Shown here: positions 25,365-34,624 of the stretch, piece after piece | Numbering within the stretch: position 1 is the first letter of the stretch | How the letters are laid out: each line of letters begins with the position of its first letter | Origin: DASRBN01 sp035294305 | Lineage (GTDB): Bacteria > Chloroflexota > Ktedonobacteria > Ktedonobacterales > Ktedonobacteraceae | Assembly (NCBI GenBank): GCA_035294305.1 | Contig: DATGLD010000001.1 | Location: 51,152 to 115,151, forward strand | Direction: 5' to 3' | DNA: 64,000 nucleotides | The notes under the pieces: model-generated | The model's input: only the letters and a program-made list of their open reading frames with translations | Told to the model about the DNA's origin: nothing | The model's database searches: none | Translations under genes and position numbers: made by a program

Positions 25365-26351
25365 ATGAGCAGAATAGCTACTACCGGGCAGACAGGGCAA
25401 TCCCAGGCCGCCGCTACACTACGGCAACTGCGCGAACCAGCGTTCTGGGCTGACTGGACAGCAGCCGTGGCGCTGATTATTCTGGTGATCGTCTTTGGCA
25501 TCGGCTCCTCAACTTTTCTTTCATGGGGAAATATCCAGGCAATCCTGGTTGCGGCAGCTATCCTGGTTATGCTCTCAGTGGGGCAGGCTTTTGTGATCCT
25601 GACCGCCGGTATTGACCTGTCCGTGGCTTCTGCCCTGACCCTGGGGAGCGTCGTGCTTGGGCAGGCTTATAGTCATGGATGGAACATGGTCCTGGCCTGT
25701 GTGCTCGCAATCCTCGCGGGTATAGCAGTAGGTGTCGTCAACGGTCTTGTGATTGCCAAAGCGAAGATTACCGATTTCATCGTTACATTAGGAACACTCA
25801 GTGCCGCCGCAGGCGTGGCACTTATCCTCTCCAATGGTGAGCCTGTTACCATCATCAGCAGCTTTTTGCTGCGCTTAGCGACCGGTTCGGTGGGGCCAAT
25901 TCCTTACTTCGTGATTGTGGCCGCAGTTGTTGCCATCGTCGCGCACATCGTACTCTTCCACACGCGCTTCGGAACGCACCTGCTCGCTACAGGTGGAGAC
26001 CCCGAGGCAGCGCGAGCCATGGGCATCAATACAGATAGGGTGAAGATCGCTGCCTATACCATTTCGGGCTTCCTGGCGGGCCTTGCCAGCATATTGCTGG
26101 CTGCTCGCATTGGGGCTGCAGAGCCTGCGGCGGATACGACATTCCTGCTTAACTCGGTGGCGGCAGTGGTACTTGGAGGGGTAAGTCTATTCGGAGGGCG
26201 GGGTAACATCATCGGCCCGGTTGTAGGGGCATTGTTGTTGACCGCGCTGGTCAATGGGCTGACGCTGCTAGGCGTTTCTCAGTTCTACCAGCAACTGGCC
26301 ATTGGTATCATCGTAGTGTTGGCGGCTATGCTTATGAGGTATCAACGATGA
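25365..26351 (+). CDS. Sugar ABC transporter permease (RbsC-like)
   Basis: 328 residues, mostly hydrophobic, with about nine or ten transmembrane helices. The ATP-binding-protein contact loop is ATGGDPEAARAMGIN near residue 210, and ILTAGIDLSVASALTLGSVV is typical of BPD_transp_2 permeases for ribose-type sugars. AAGGAA lies upstream of the ATG. Its last codons overlap the start of the ATPase gene by four bases (ATGA), indicating coupled translation. Confidence 0.92.
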   Translation: MSRIATTGQTGQSQAAATLRQLREPAFWADWTAAVALIILVIVFGIGSSTFLSWGNIQAILVAAAILVMLSVGQAFVILTAGIDLSVASALTLGSVVLGQAYSHGWNMVLACVLAILAGIAVGVVNGLVIAKAKITDFIVTLGTLSAAAGVALILSNGEPVTIISSFLLRLATGSVGPIPYFVIVAAVVAIVAHIVLFHTRFGTHLLATGGDPEAARAMGINTDRVKIAAYTISGFLAGLASILLAARIGAAEPAADTTFLLNSVAAVVLGGVSLFGGRGNIIGPVVGALLLTALVNGLTLLGVSQFYQQLAIGIIVVLAAMLMRYQR

Positions 26352-27232
26352 ACGCAAAAGAATCTTTTACACCATCGCCGGCGGAAAGGCAACCAGGGAT
26401 GGAATCGTCCGGCAAGACGTTCGATAGCACAAAGCCACCGGACCCCTCGGATGTACTCCTGTTTGTCGATCATGTCAGCAAGTGGTTCGGCGCGGTACAC
26501 GCTGTTACAGATGTCACCTTGTGGGCGCGCGGCGGTGAGATCACGGCGATTGTGGGGGATAACGGCGCGGGCAAGTCGACGCTGATCAAGTGTATCGCGG
26601 GCGTCCAGGCTCCAACCAGCGGCCGGATTTTGCTCGGTGGCAAGCCCGTACATTTCTCCTCCCCCGATGATGCGCGCCGGGAAGGCATCGAAACCGTCTA
26701 CCAGACGTTGGCACTGGTCAACGATCTGACGATCTGGCAGAACCTGTTTCTCAATCGCGAGCGGGTCAGGCGCATAGGTCCATTCTCTTTTCTTGATCGA
26801 GGTGCGATGCGGCGTGAATCTGCGAACATGCTCAGAAGGCTCGCGGTGAACATACCGACGATCAATGCTCGTGTGCGGCAGATGTCTGGTGGTCAGCGGC
26901 AGGCCATCGCTATCTCACGCGCCGCGGGCTGGGGTTCGCGTCTGGTTATCATGGACGAACCAACGGCCGCTCTAGGGGTACGCGAGACGGCGCGTGTAGA
27001 AGAGCTGATTCTGCGATTGCGTGACGAGGGGATAGCAGTATTGATCATCAGCCATAATTTCGACCAGGTGATGCGCCTCTCTAACCAGGTCTGGGTGATG
27101 CGTAGCGGTCAATTGGTAGGTGGACGTCGCACGAACGAGACGACAGGAACAGAATTAGTTTCAATGATTACGGGTGCGGATAAACAGGAGTTGCAAGAGG
27201 AGTTTATGACAGGAGAGGAGCAACCATCTTGA
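26348..27232 (+). CDS. Sugar ABC transporter ATP-binding protein (single domain)
   Basis: 294 residues. Walker A GDNGAGKST near residue 77, Q-loop in ETVYQTLALV, signature MSGGQRQ, Walker B LVIMDEP and H-loop ISHNFDQV are all intact. Only one ABC domain is present, unlike the tandem domains of RbsA/XylG, so it must act as a homodimer, as for FrcA-type proteins. An N-terminal extension of about 35 polar residues precedes the domain. Overlaps the permease stop by four bases and the next gene by four bases. Confidence 0.92.
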   Translation: MNAKESFTPSPAERQPGMESSGKTFDSTKPPDPSDVLLFVDHVSKWFGAVHAVTDVTLWARGGEITAIVGDNGAGKSTLIKCIAGVQAPTSGRILLGGKPVHFSSPDDARREGIETVYQTLALVNDLTIWQNLFLNRERVRRIGPFSFLDRGAMRRESANMLRRLAVNIPTINARVRQMSGGQRQAIAISRAAGWGSRLVIMDEPTAALGVRETARVEELILRLRDEGIAVLIISHNFDQVMRLSNQVWVMRSGQLVGGRRTNETTGTELVSMITGADKQELQEEFMTGEEQPS

Positions 27233-28113
27233 ATACAATCGGAGCCCACGCTCTTATGTGGGTGGGTGGCTGGAGTGAAGCGGAATGCCGCCTGGCGCTT
27301 GAGAACACACGTGCAGCAGGGTATGATCTGATCGAGATACCCGTACTCGACCCGTCATCGATAGATGTCGAGATGACCCGCAAGGCCCTCGAGGAGATTG
27401 GGCTTGCCGCGGCCTGCTCTCTTGGACTCACTTTTGAAACGGATATCTCGAGCGTTGATCCAGAGGTGGTCGTGCGCGGAGAACGCCTGCTGCATGATGC
27501 GCTGGCGGTGACACGTGATCTGGGCGGCAGGTACCTGGGAGGAGTCATATCCAGCGCGCTAGGCAAATACGCGCATCCCCCGAGCGCACAGGGCCGTGCT
27601 AACAGCGTGCACGCGCTCCGCGGGCTGGCACAACAGGCCGCGGCTTCCGGCATCACTCTGGGCCTCGAGGTTGTCAATCGCTACGAGAGCAATTTACTTA
27701 ATACTGCACAACAGGCGCTTGGGTTCATAGCAGACGTGGGCGCTGATAATCTCAAAGTGCACCTGGATACCTATCACATGAACATCGAGGAGGCCGACTT
27801 CACGACTCCTGTACTCGCGTGTGGCAACCAGTTGGGTTATGTGCATGTGGGGGAAAATTACCGTGGCTATCTGGGCAGCGGCACAGTGGATTTTTCCGCA
27901 TTCTTCAGAGCACTGGCGGCGATCAACTATACAGGTACCGTGACATTTGAAAGTTTCTCGTCGGTGGTAACCGCTCCAGGTCTCTCTAACACACTCGCCA
28001 TCTGGCGCAATACCTGGACGGACAGCATGGACCTTGCCAGGCACGCACGCGCGTTCATCGACGCGGGACTGCGTGGAGCACAGGTTGTGACGACCAGGGT
28101 ACATGCCGGATAA
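27229..28113 (+). CDS. Ketose 3-epimerase-like sugar isomerase (TIM barrel)
   Basis: 294 residues of the AP-endonuclease-2 TIM-barrel superfamily. EVVNRYESNLLNT, HLDTYHMNIEEAD, HVGENYRG and FESFS give the Glu-Asp-His-Glu metal set of the D-tagatose/D-allulose 3-epimerases. The start is an unusual TTG at 27229 overlapping the ATPase stop (TTGA), supported by GGAGAGGAG eight bases upstream; no closer ATG fits. With the xylulokinase next door the simplest role is interconversion of C3-epimeric ketoses such as ribulose and xylulose before phosphorylation. The exact sugar is uncertain. Confidence 0.85.
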   Translation: MNTIGAHALMWVGGWSEAECRLALENTRAAGYDLIEIPVLDPSSIDVEMTRKALEEIGLAAACSLGLTFETDISSVDPEVVVRGERLLHDALAVTRDLGGRYLGGVISSALGKYAHPPSAQGRANSVHALRGLAQQAAASGITLGLEVVNRYESNLLNTAQQALGFIADVGADNLKVHLDTYHMNIEEADFTTPVLACGNQLGYVHVGENYRGYLGSGTVDFSAFFRALAAINYTGTVTFESFSSVVTAPGLSNTLAIWRNTWTDSMDLARHARAFIDAGLRGAQVVTTRVHAG

Positions 28114-28140
28114 ATTTGCATTCTACAGGAGGCAATTGAA

Positions 28141-29580
28141 ATGGCGCTGCTGGGCATCGATTTAGGAACGAGCGGGGTGAAAGTCCTCATCCTGGATACC
28201 AGGGGGAGTACTCTGAGCGTAAGCAAGGCGAGCTACGAGGTCAGGTCTCCACAGCCGGGCCGGGCGGAAAGCGATCCCGATGCGTGGTGGCGGGCGACGA
28301 TAACAGCCGTACGAGCGGCAACAGCGCAGATCCCGCAGGTCGAGATCACGGCCATTGGCTTTTCCGGGCAGATGCACGGAGTAGTTCCAACTGACGAAGA
28401 GGGACGCCCAACACGCGCCGCTTTGCTGTGGGCCGACACGCGGGCGGAAGAGGAACTTCAATGCTACCTGGACCTGCCTCCTGCTCTCCTGGAGCAACTG
28501 GCAAACCCGCTCGTGCCTGGTATGGCAGGTCCACTTCTATGCTGGGTGGCAGATCATGAACCGTCTGTCTACAAAGCAACCTGCTGGGCATTGCAGCCAA
28601 AGGACTGGTTGCGATGTCGCCTCACAGATTCTTTCGCCACGGATCCCAGTGATGCTTCGGCCACCTTGCTCTACAATCTGCCCGCTGATAGATGGGCAGA
28701 CGAGGTGATAGATGCTCTTGGCCTGAAACGGGAGCTATTTGCCCCTGTGCTGGCGTCTGGAGAGAGTGCGGGGATGCTTTCTGGTCAAGCCGCGCGGGAA
28801 CTCGGCCTTTCGCCAGGCCTGCCCGTCGCAACCGGCGCGGCCGATACTGCCGCCGCCGCGCTTGGCGCCGGTTTGCTCGCCCCTGGCCCCATCCAATTGA
28901 CGCTTGGAACCGGCGCGCAGGTCGTGCAGCTTATCGCGAAACCGCAGGCCGACCCTACGAGACGCACGCACCTCTATCGAGCAGCGGATGGAGCTAACTG
29001 GTATCGCATGGCGGCGGTACAAAATGCCGGCCTCGTACTCGACTGGGTTCGCAGAGCATTGAATGCCACCTGGGAAGAACTCTACGAGAGCGCAAATCGA
29101 GTGCCGCCAGGTTCCGCTGGCTTGATGTTCCTGCCCTACCTGACGCGCGAGCGTCCTCATCATCCCAATCCCGGTGGCGCTGGAGCCTTCCTTGGCATGC
29201 GCATCGATCACCGGCGCGAGCACCTCTTACATGCGGCGCTTGAAGGAGTGGCATTCGGTATTCGTGCCGCCCTGGATGCGTTGCCTGGAGCGAGCAATGA
29301 AAGCACATTGCGACTGGCCGGGGGCGGTAGCATACATCCCGCCTGGCGTCAGATGCTGGCCGATATCCTGGGCCGCGAATTATGGGCGGTCGATACGCCG
29401 GATGCATCGGCGCGTGGCGCTGCTTTGCTGGCCGGAATCGCAAACGGCATCTGGGATAACGCGGCGGCTACTGCCTCAATCGCTCCTCCTGTACATCTCG
29501 TCGCAATACCGAGAGGCAGAAAAGCAGTTTATGAGGAGGTATACGCGAAGTTCAAGCGGCTGCCGGCATCGGGGACATGA
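28141..29580 (+). CDS. xylB: Xylulokinase-like FGGY carbohydrate kinase
   Basis: 479 residues. N-terminal GIDLGTSGVKVLILD phosphate loop, GFSGQMHG (the xylulokinase form of the substrate motif), WADTRA, GAADTAAAALGAG, and LRLAGGGSIHPAWRQMLAD near residue 385 for ATP binding. FGGY kinases phosphorylate ketoses to feed the pentose phosphate pathway. AGGAGG nine bases before the ATG. Last gene of the sugar operon; other FGGY substrates (ribulose, erythrulose) remain possible. Confidence 0.85.
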   Translation: MALLGIDLGTSGVKVLILDTRGSTLSVSKASYEVRSPQPGRAESDPDAWWRATITAVRAATAQIPQVEITAIGFSGQMHGVVPTDEEGRPTRAALLWADTRAEEELQCYLDLPPALLEQLANPLVPGMAGPLLCWVADHEPSVYKATCWALQPKDWLRCRLTDSFATDPSDASATLLYNLPADRWADEVIDALGLKRELFAPVLASGESAGMLSGQAARELGLSPGLPVATGAADTAAAALGAGLLAPGPIQLTLGTGAQVVQLIAKPQADPTRRTHLYRAADGANWYRMAAVQNAGLVLDWVRRALNATWEELYESANRVPPGSAGLMFLPYLTRERPHHPNPGGAGAFLGMRIDHRREHLLHAALEGVAFGIRAALDALPGASNESTLRLAGGGSIHPAWRQMLADILGRELWAVDTPDASARGAALLAGIANGIWDNAAATASIAPPVHLVAIPRGRKAVYEEVYAKFKRLPASGT

Positions 29581-29627
29581 TGACTTCGTCTACTCAGAAG
29601 CAAGCTATGACGCTATTAATCAAAATG

Positions 29628-29657
29628 TTGAATAACCACTCCATTTTGTGCTAAATT
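29628..29657 (+). promoter_or_regulatory. Possible promoter of the aldo/keto reductase gene
   Basis: TTGAAT (29628-29633), an 18-base spacer and TAAATT (29652-29657), about 50 bases before the gene. Suggests the reductase can be expressed separately from the sugar operon. Confidence 0.4.
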
Positions 29658-29708
29658 CCTCTTAGGCTACCTGAGCTTTCTATTTTATCGTAGGGAAAAA
29701 GAGTCATC

Positions 29709-30668
29709 ATGAATTACCGCAAATTAGGACGCACAGGATTAAAAGTATCGGCGCTCTGCCTGGGAACCATGCAATGGGGCTGGACGACGGAAGAGCAGAC
29801 AGCATTTGCCGTCATGGATGCCTTCGTAGAGCATGGAGGCAACTTCCTGGATACGGCAGATTATTACTCGCGCTGGATACCCGGGCATAAGGGCGGCGAA
29901 TCCGAGGAAATTATTGGGCATTGGATGCAGTCGCGGCGCAATCGAGAGAGCATCGTCGTAGCGACAAAAGTGCGGCATCCGATGGGACCTGGCCCCAACG
30001 ATGAGGGCCTTTCCCGCAAGCATATTTTCGAGGCAGTCGAAGCCTCGCTGATGCGCCTGCAAACCGATTACATCGACCTCTACCAGATGCACGCTTATGA
30101 CGCCGGTACACCAATCGACGAGACGCTGCAAGCGCTCGATGATCTGCGGCGAGCAGGCAAAGTGCGCTATATAGGGGCCTCGAACTATCCAGCCTGGCGG
30201 CTTGTCGAGGCCCTCTGGAGCGCCGATGTCCATGCTACCATGCGTTTCGATTCGCTTGAGCCTCATTATAACCTCGTCCATCGCCGGGAGTTCGAGCAAG
30301 ACCTCAAAGCCGTCTGCGAGCAGTACCAGATCGGCGTTATTCCCTATAGTTCCCTGGCTAAGGGCTTCCTCACAGGCAAATACCGGCGCGGCGAGACCAC
30401 CGGGAGTACATACGCTGAGACTGTCGCGAAACGCTATGACCACGACGGCGCCTGGCGTACTCTGGAAGTGGTGCTAGAGATCGCGCAAGAGACAAATAGC
30501 AGACCTTCAGCTGTCGCATTGGCCTGGCTGCTGGCACAACCGGTGATCACCGCGCCCATCGTAGGAGCAAATTCAGTGGAACAGCTAGAACAAAACCTGT
30601 CATCAGTCGAGCTAACGCTTGCAGAGGAACAGTTGCTGCGACTCGATAAGGTATCGAACTGGCAGTAG
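29709..30668 (+). CDS. Aldo/keto reductase
   Basis: 319 residues, the full length for the family. GRTGLKVSALCLGTMQWGW opens the barrel; the catalytic tetrad is visible as Asp in FLDTAD, Tyr in DYYSRW, Lys in VATKVRHP and His in YQMHAYD. The C-terminal IVGANSVEQLEQNL binds NADP(H) phosphate. Acts on an aldehyde or ketone with NADPH; it may belong to the sugar module upstream but has its own gap and a possible promoter. The stop codon lies within a hairpin terminator. Confidence 0.9.
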   Translation: MNYRKLGRTGLKVSALCLGTMQWGWTTEEQTAFAVMDAFVEHGGNFLDTADYYSRWIPGHKGGESEEIIGHWMQSRRNRESIVVATKVRHPMGPGPNDEGLSRKHIFEAVEASLMRLQTDYIDLYQMHAYDAGTPIDETLQALDDLRRAGKVRYIGASNYPAWRLVEALWSADVHATMRFDSLEPHYNLVHRREFEQDLKAVCEQYQIGVIPYSSLAKGFLTGKYRRGETTGSTYAETVAKRYDHDGAWRTLEVVLEIAQETNSRPSAVALAWLLAQPVITAPIVGANSVEQLEQNLSSVELTLAEEQLLRLDKVSNWQ

Positions 30669-30730
30669 GGACAGCGGCTGGTCCCTGTCCTCATTCCCCG
30701 GCCACGACAGGGACCAGCCGCTGTCCCTAC
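30665..30730. terminator. 25-bp perfect hairpin repeat, bidirectional terminator
   Basis: Arms 30665-30689 and 30706-30730 are perfect complements around 16 bases; core GTAGGGACAGCGGCTGGTCC. It overlaps the stop of the aldo/keto reductase gene and faces the 3' end of the minus-strand zinc-ribbon gene, so it may end both transcripts. Confidence 0.75.
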
Positions 30731-30763
30731 AAGCTCTTCTCAACTGGTTGTGAAAAACCGTTA

Positions 30764-31414
30764 TTATTTTCTGCCGCGCCGGGTAATCTCATACATCTCT
30801 TCAATGCTTTGACAATGCATAAGTTCGTGGCCGCGGCCAGCTTTGATCCAGGCAGAGATAGCCTGAGCATGACGCACATTGTTCCTGGTTCCATGTGGTT
30901 GCGGACCACGTAAAAGGAAAGGCAGGTAGAGCCGCCAGCCCTCGATGGAAGCCGCACTATGGCGATGCGCCTGGCCAAGCCCACGAAGCACGACGCGCAG
31001 GGCATGCTCGTTTCGACTGAGCGTGCCATCAGAGGCTATCTCATAATCCCTGCCCCAGAGCATATCGCTGCTGCTGATACATTCGTCGCAATCCGGCGAG
31101 CCATATCCAGGTGGGCCGCCGCAAGATGAGCAAGGTGTTAGCCGCATAGCCGCCTCGACCTCGCTCCACCAGTACTGATCGCTATGCTCAAGGATAGTAA
31201 CCGCCAGTTCACGTTCTTGCTGTGTGCCAGGCATAATATTTCGCGCATTCAGAAGAGCTTGCCAGGAGTCTTTAATGGGCAGTTCGGCAATGTCACGGCA
31301 GTAAGGACAGTGCGGGTAGTTGCGCCCTACAAATGTCTGGCATTGAGGGCATATTTCTAAAGCCGCAGGGGAATGTCCGGCGTTCTGGTGTAATGATTTG
31401 CGCGCCATATACAT
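30764..31414 (-). CDS. Zinc-ribbon protein of unknown function
   Basis: 216 residues, not recognised. Cys pairs CPQC...CPYC near residues 22-40 and CSSC...CDEC near residues 95-110 would bind two zinc ions. Between and after them is a soluble, mostly helical sequence ending in a basic tail (RRGRK). No membrane segment or catalytic motif. ATGs at 31414 and 31408 are both possible; GAAG precedes the first. Could be a nucleic-acid or protein-binding accessory protein; no neighbour suggests a role. Confidence 0.65.
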   Translation of the reverse strand: MYMARKSLHQNAGHSPAALEICPQCQTFVGRNYPHCPYCRDIAELPIKDSWQALLNARNIMPGTQQERELAVTILEHSDQYWWSEVEAAMRLTPCSSCGGPPGYGSPDCDECISSSDMLWGRDYEIASDGTLSRNEHALRVVLRGLGQAHRHSAASIEGWRLYLPFLLRGPQPHGTRNNVRHAQAISAWIKAGRGHELMHCQSIEEMYEITRRGRK

Positions 31415-31565
31415 AGCTTACTTCTTTTTATGTAGCGTGGCAAGATCATGAAAAAAGTTACTGGTAATTCCCTATATATCCCAGGACGAGGGAAGCCCCT
31501 GGTGTCTCACGATGGAGCGAAGAATCTCACGTCCAATTTCCACGGAATCACCATCTCTTCACCTG

Positions 31566-31595
31566 TTGACACCGGGGTTTAAACCATGGTATTCT
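31566..31595 (+). promoter_or_regulatory. Sigma70-type promoter of the Clp-N gene
   Basis: TTGACA (31566-31571), an 18-base spacer and TATTCT (31590-31595), 70 bases before the start codon. Confidence 0.65.
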
Positions 31596-31665
31596 TTAAG
31601 CAGAAATTACCACCGTAAATACCAGCATGTTTACCGGCAAAAGGGAACAAAGACAGGAGTAGTAT

Positions 31666-32256
31666 ATGCCATCCAGCAAAGACCGCCAGCGCGTCGAAAT
31701 TCCGCTCTATTTCTATGACCAACTGGTGAAGATCGCTGAGACCGAGGATCGCACCATCACCAGCGTCCTCAACCAGTTGCTATTTCAAGCTTTACAGGAC
31801 TATCGACCGACGTGGATACCCGGCAAACATCTCAAACGCTTCAATGGGCATGCTCAGCATGTCCTCTCACTTGCCCGCGAGGAAGCGTTGTTCTTCAATC
31901 ACAACTATATCGGGACGGAACACCTGTTATCAGGCCTCTTGCGCGAACAGGGGAGCCTTGCAGCACTGGCTCTGGAAAAATTGGGAGTCACGCTTGATGC
32001 CGTGCGCGCAGCTGTTGAAGAGAAAATTGGGCGTGGAGACCAGCCTGTTGAGGAAGAGATAGACTACGTGCCCCGAGCTCGCAAGGTACTCGCACTGGCG
32101 ATGGACGAAGCAGAGCGGCTGGGCAGTGGTTATGTTCGCTCCGAGCATATCCTGCTAGGAATTGTGCGCGATGGCGGTGGTGTCGGCGCGGATATCCTCG
32201 ATACGCTTGGGGTTTTGGGAAAGGTACGCACCCAGGTTTTCGAGCTGCTAGGCTAA
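31666..32256 (+). CDS. Clp N-domain protein with N-terminal ribbon-helix-helix-like segment
   Basis: 196 residues. Two Clp amino-terminal repeats are seen: HVLSLAREEALFFNHNYIG followed by TEHLLSGLLRE, and VLALAMDEAERLGSGYV followed by SEHILLGIVRDG. The first 45 residues (RVEIPLYFYDQLVKI...) look like a ribbon-helix-helix DNA-binding element. No AAA+ domain is present, so it is not a ClpC itself; it may be an adaptor or a DNA-binding stress regulator. AGGAG lies six bases before the ATG and a good promoter lies upstream. Confidence 0.8.
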   Translation: MPSSKDRQRVEIPLYFYDQLVKIAETEDRTITSVLNQLLFQALQDYRPTWIPGKHLKRFNGHAQHVLSLAREEALFFNHNYIGTEHLLSGLLREQGSLAALALEKLGVTLDAVRAAVEEKIGRGDQPVEEEIDYVPRARKVLALAMDEAERLGSGYVRSEHILLGIVRDGGGVGADILDTLGVLGKVRTQVFELLG

Positions 32257-32339
32257 GCTCTTCAACAATGAGGTAGCCTGTAGGGCATGGGTCCTCCGTT
32301 GCCTCGTTTGGTCGTCAATATTCATCAGGAGAAACAGCC

Positions 32340-33134
32340 ATGCGTGATTCCAGTGAAGTTTGGACCGGCAAAGCCAGCAGCTACGACCAGGCGCGCCCGG
32401 CACCGCCACCAGTTTTGCTCGATCTGCTGGCGCAATTGATTCAGGCGCCGCATCCCGCTCTGGTGGTGGATTTAGGCAGCGGTACCGGGCTATCTACCGC
32501 GATCTGGGGTGAGCGGGCCGAGCGGGTGATTGGGATCGAACCCAATGCCAGCATGCGAAAAGAGGGGCAACGCAAACTCGAGGGCCATCCCTACGCGGCA
32601 CATATCGAGTATCGCGCAGGAGTGGCTCATGAGACGGGCCTGCCTGATGGGTGCGCTGATATTGTCACGGCTGCCCAGTCGTTCCACTGGATGGAGCCGA
32701 CCGCGACGCTGGCCGAGATTGCTCGAATTCTGCGCCCCGGAGGACTCTTTGCTGCTTACGATTATGATGCGCCACCGGCAATTCATTGGGAGCTTGATCT
32801 GCTGTCCCAGGAGATTATCAGGCACATGGTCTCGCTTATCCAGGAGCGAGGGCTGGCACACACCCTCAAAATCTGGCCGGAGAACAAATCACTCACCCCT
32901 CTACGCGAGTGCGGCCACTTCCGCTTCACTCGTGAGGTGTTGCTTCATCATATCGAGCAGGGAGACGCGGCGCGGTTTCTTGAGATGATGCAGAGCAGCG
33001 CGTTCAGCGGCCAGTTCCAGTTTTCCGAACAAGAAATCGGTCTTGATCGCCTCAGGCAGGCCGCTCTCGAATATATCGGCTCTGAACCTATTCCCTGGTA
33101 TTGGAGCTATCGGGTTCGGATTGGGATTAAGTAA
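32340..33134 (+). CDS. Class I SAM-dependent methyltransferase
   Basis: 264 residues. Motif I VVDLGSGTGLSTAIWGE near residue 42, acidic post-I IGIEPN, and ADIVTAAQSFHWMEP with EIARILRPGGLFAAYD give a complete Methyltransf_11-type core. AGGAGA lies eight bases before the ATG. The C-terminal part is family-variable; the substrate is unknown. Convergent with the P450 gene. Confidence 0.88.
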   Translation: MRDSSEVWTGKASSYDQARPAPPPVLLDLLAQLIQAPHPALVVDLGSGTGLSTAIWGERAERVIGIEPNASMRKEGQRKLEGHPYAAHIEYRAGVAHETGLPDGCADIVTAAQSFHWMEPTATLAEIARILRPGGLFAAYDYDAPPAIHWELDLLSQEIIRHMVSLIQERGLAHTLKIWPENKSLTPLRECGHFRFTREVLLHHIEQGDAARFLEMMQSSAFSGQFQFSEQEIGLDRLRQAALEYIGSEPIPWYWSYRVRIGIK

Positions 33135-33198
33135 ATACGCTGCTGTGAAAACGAAAGGCCATAGCGCTTTTTCCTTTGCGTTTGCTTCCCCTGCGTTG

Positions 33199-34590
33199 CT
33201 ACTCATCAGGCAATCGCAGCAGAAGCGTGCCATCCGCATTACCTGTTGTGGCCATCAGGATGGATTGCAGGCCATTTTTGGGGCGCAGCGTGATGAGCGC
33301 GTCTGGTTCGGCGCGGAAACCGGGGGCGGTGAAAGGCAGATAGTGCTGCAAGATGGTCGCCAATAGCAGCCGGATCTCCAGTTGCGCAAAAGGCATGCCG
33401 ATGCAGATGCGCGGGCCGCCGCCGAATGGAAAGTAGGACCAGGGAACAATTTTCTGTTCCCTGCCAGGAGCCCAGCGCTCAGGCCGGAAGATTTCGGGGT
33501 CGCCCCAGATATCGGGCAGGCGATGGATGATCCACTGGCTGAACATGACCATGGTTCCCGCCGGAAAATGCACGCCGTCAAGTTCGAATGCCTCAATTGC
33601 GCGTCTCCCCAACGTCCAGGCCGGTGGGTAGAGGCGCATAGATTCGTTCATTACCCACTCGGTATAGGGAAGATTTGGCAGATCGTCCACGGTTGGAGCG
33701 CGGCCGGCGAGGACTGATTGTAGCTCGGCCAGCAGTTTTTCGCGCGCGGCCGGATACTGGGAGAGCAGGTGGAATGTCCAGGTCAGCGCATTGGCGGTCG
33801 TCTCATGCCCGGCGGCAAAAAAGGTCAGAATGTGATCATGTACCTGCGTATCGCTAAGGATACCCTCTTCATCATGTGCTGCCAGGAGCATGGAAAGCAC
33901 GTCGCCGGTATCGCCGCCCTCGGCACGCCGGCGCGCGATCAGGTCATAAATGAACGCGTCCACGGTGCGTTTGGCCGCCATGCGCCTGCCATAGGACGTT
34001 ATGGGCAGGTCCAGGCGCAGGCGCAAGAAGCCCTCTGCAAGGGTGATGGGATTACTGATCATAGTGGTGAATGCTCGCCCCAGCGTATCCACCTGACCGG
34101 CAAGATCGACGTTGAAGAGGCATTTGGCGACGATGCGCATGGTGAGTTGCTGCATAGCGCGGGCCACGTCGATGCGCTGGCCAGCATGCCAATTTTTGAG
34201 CATCTCCTGGGTATGCTGCGCCATGATTCCGGCGTAACTCTCCACGCGTTTCTTGTGAAAAGCAGGCTGTACCAGGCGGCGCTGCTGGCGATGCGTCTCT
34301 CCATCTAGAGCGAGTAGCCCATTACCAATCAGGTCGCGCAGTTCCTCGTTAAACTCGGCGCTGGTAAAGTTGCGCGGATTCTCAGTCAGGATATAGCGGA
34401 CATATTCTGGCCGGTAGAGGATGACAACGGGTATGGGACCGAAATGTACCGTAACCATGTCGCCATAGGTGCGCTGGAGGTGTTGTAAATACTCCAGTTG
34501 ATGCTGCCGAAAGGCGAGTATATTGCCAAGCAGTGGTAGAGACCTGGGACCTGGAGGTAAGGTTGTATGTCCATGACGCATCGTGTTCAT
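33199..34590 (-). CDS. Cytochrome P450
   Basis: 463 residues, full length. The N-terminus TLPPGPRSLPLLGN is typical of bacterial CYP102/CYP4-like monooxygenases and lacks a membrane anchor. Present are the I-helix FAAGHETTANA for oxygen activation, the ExxR pair in NESMRLYPPAW, and the heme loop FPFGGGPRICIGMPFAQ with the axial Cys. Needs an external reductase, not encoded nearby. Lies 34 bases after a small membrane zinc-ribbon gene on the same strand. Substrate unknown, fatty acid or terpenoid likely for this branch. Confidence 0.92.
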   Translation of the reverse strand: MNTMRHGHTTLPPGPRSLPLLGNILAFRQHQLEYLQHLQRTYGDMVTVHFGPIPVVILYRPEYVRYILTENPRNFTSAEFNEELRDLIGNGLLALDGETHRQQRRLVQPAFHKKRVESYAGIMAQHTQEMLKNWHAGQRIDVARAMQQLTMRIVAKCLFNVDLAGQVDTLGRAFTTMISNPITLAEGFLRLRLDLPITSYGRRMAAKRTVDAFIYDLIARRRAEGGDTGDVLSMLLAAHDEEGILSDTQVHDHILTFFAAGHETTANALTWTFHLLSQYPAAREKLLAELQSVLAGRAPTVDDLPNLPYTEWVMNESMRLYPPAWTLGRRAIEAFELDGVHFPAGTMVMFSQWIIHRLPDIWGDPEIFRPERWAPGREQKIVPWSYFPFGGGPRICIGMPFAQLEIRLLLATILQHYLPFTAPGFRAEPDALITLRPKNGLQSILMATTGNADGTLLLRLPDE

Positions 34591-34624
34591 GATAGCAGTA
34601 TATCATAGAAAGTGGCAGCATGAT

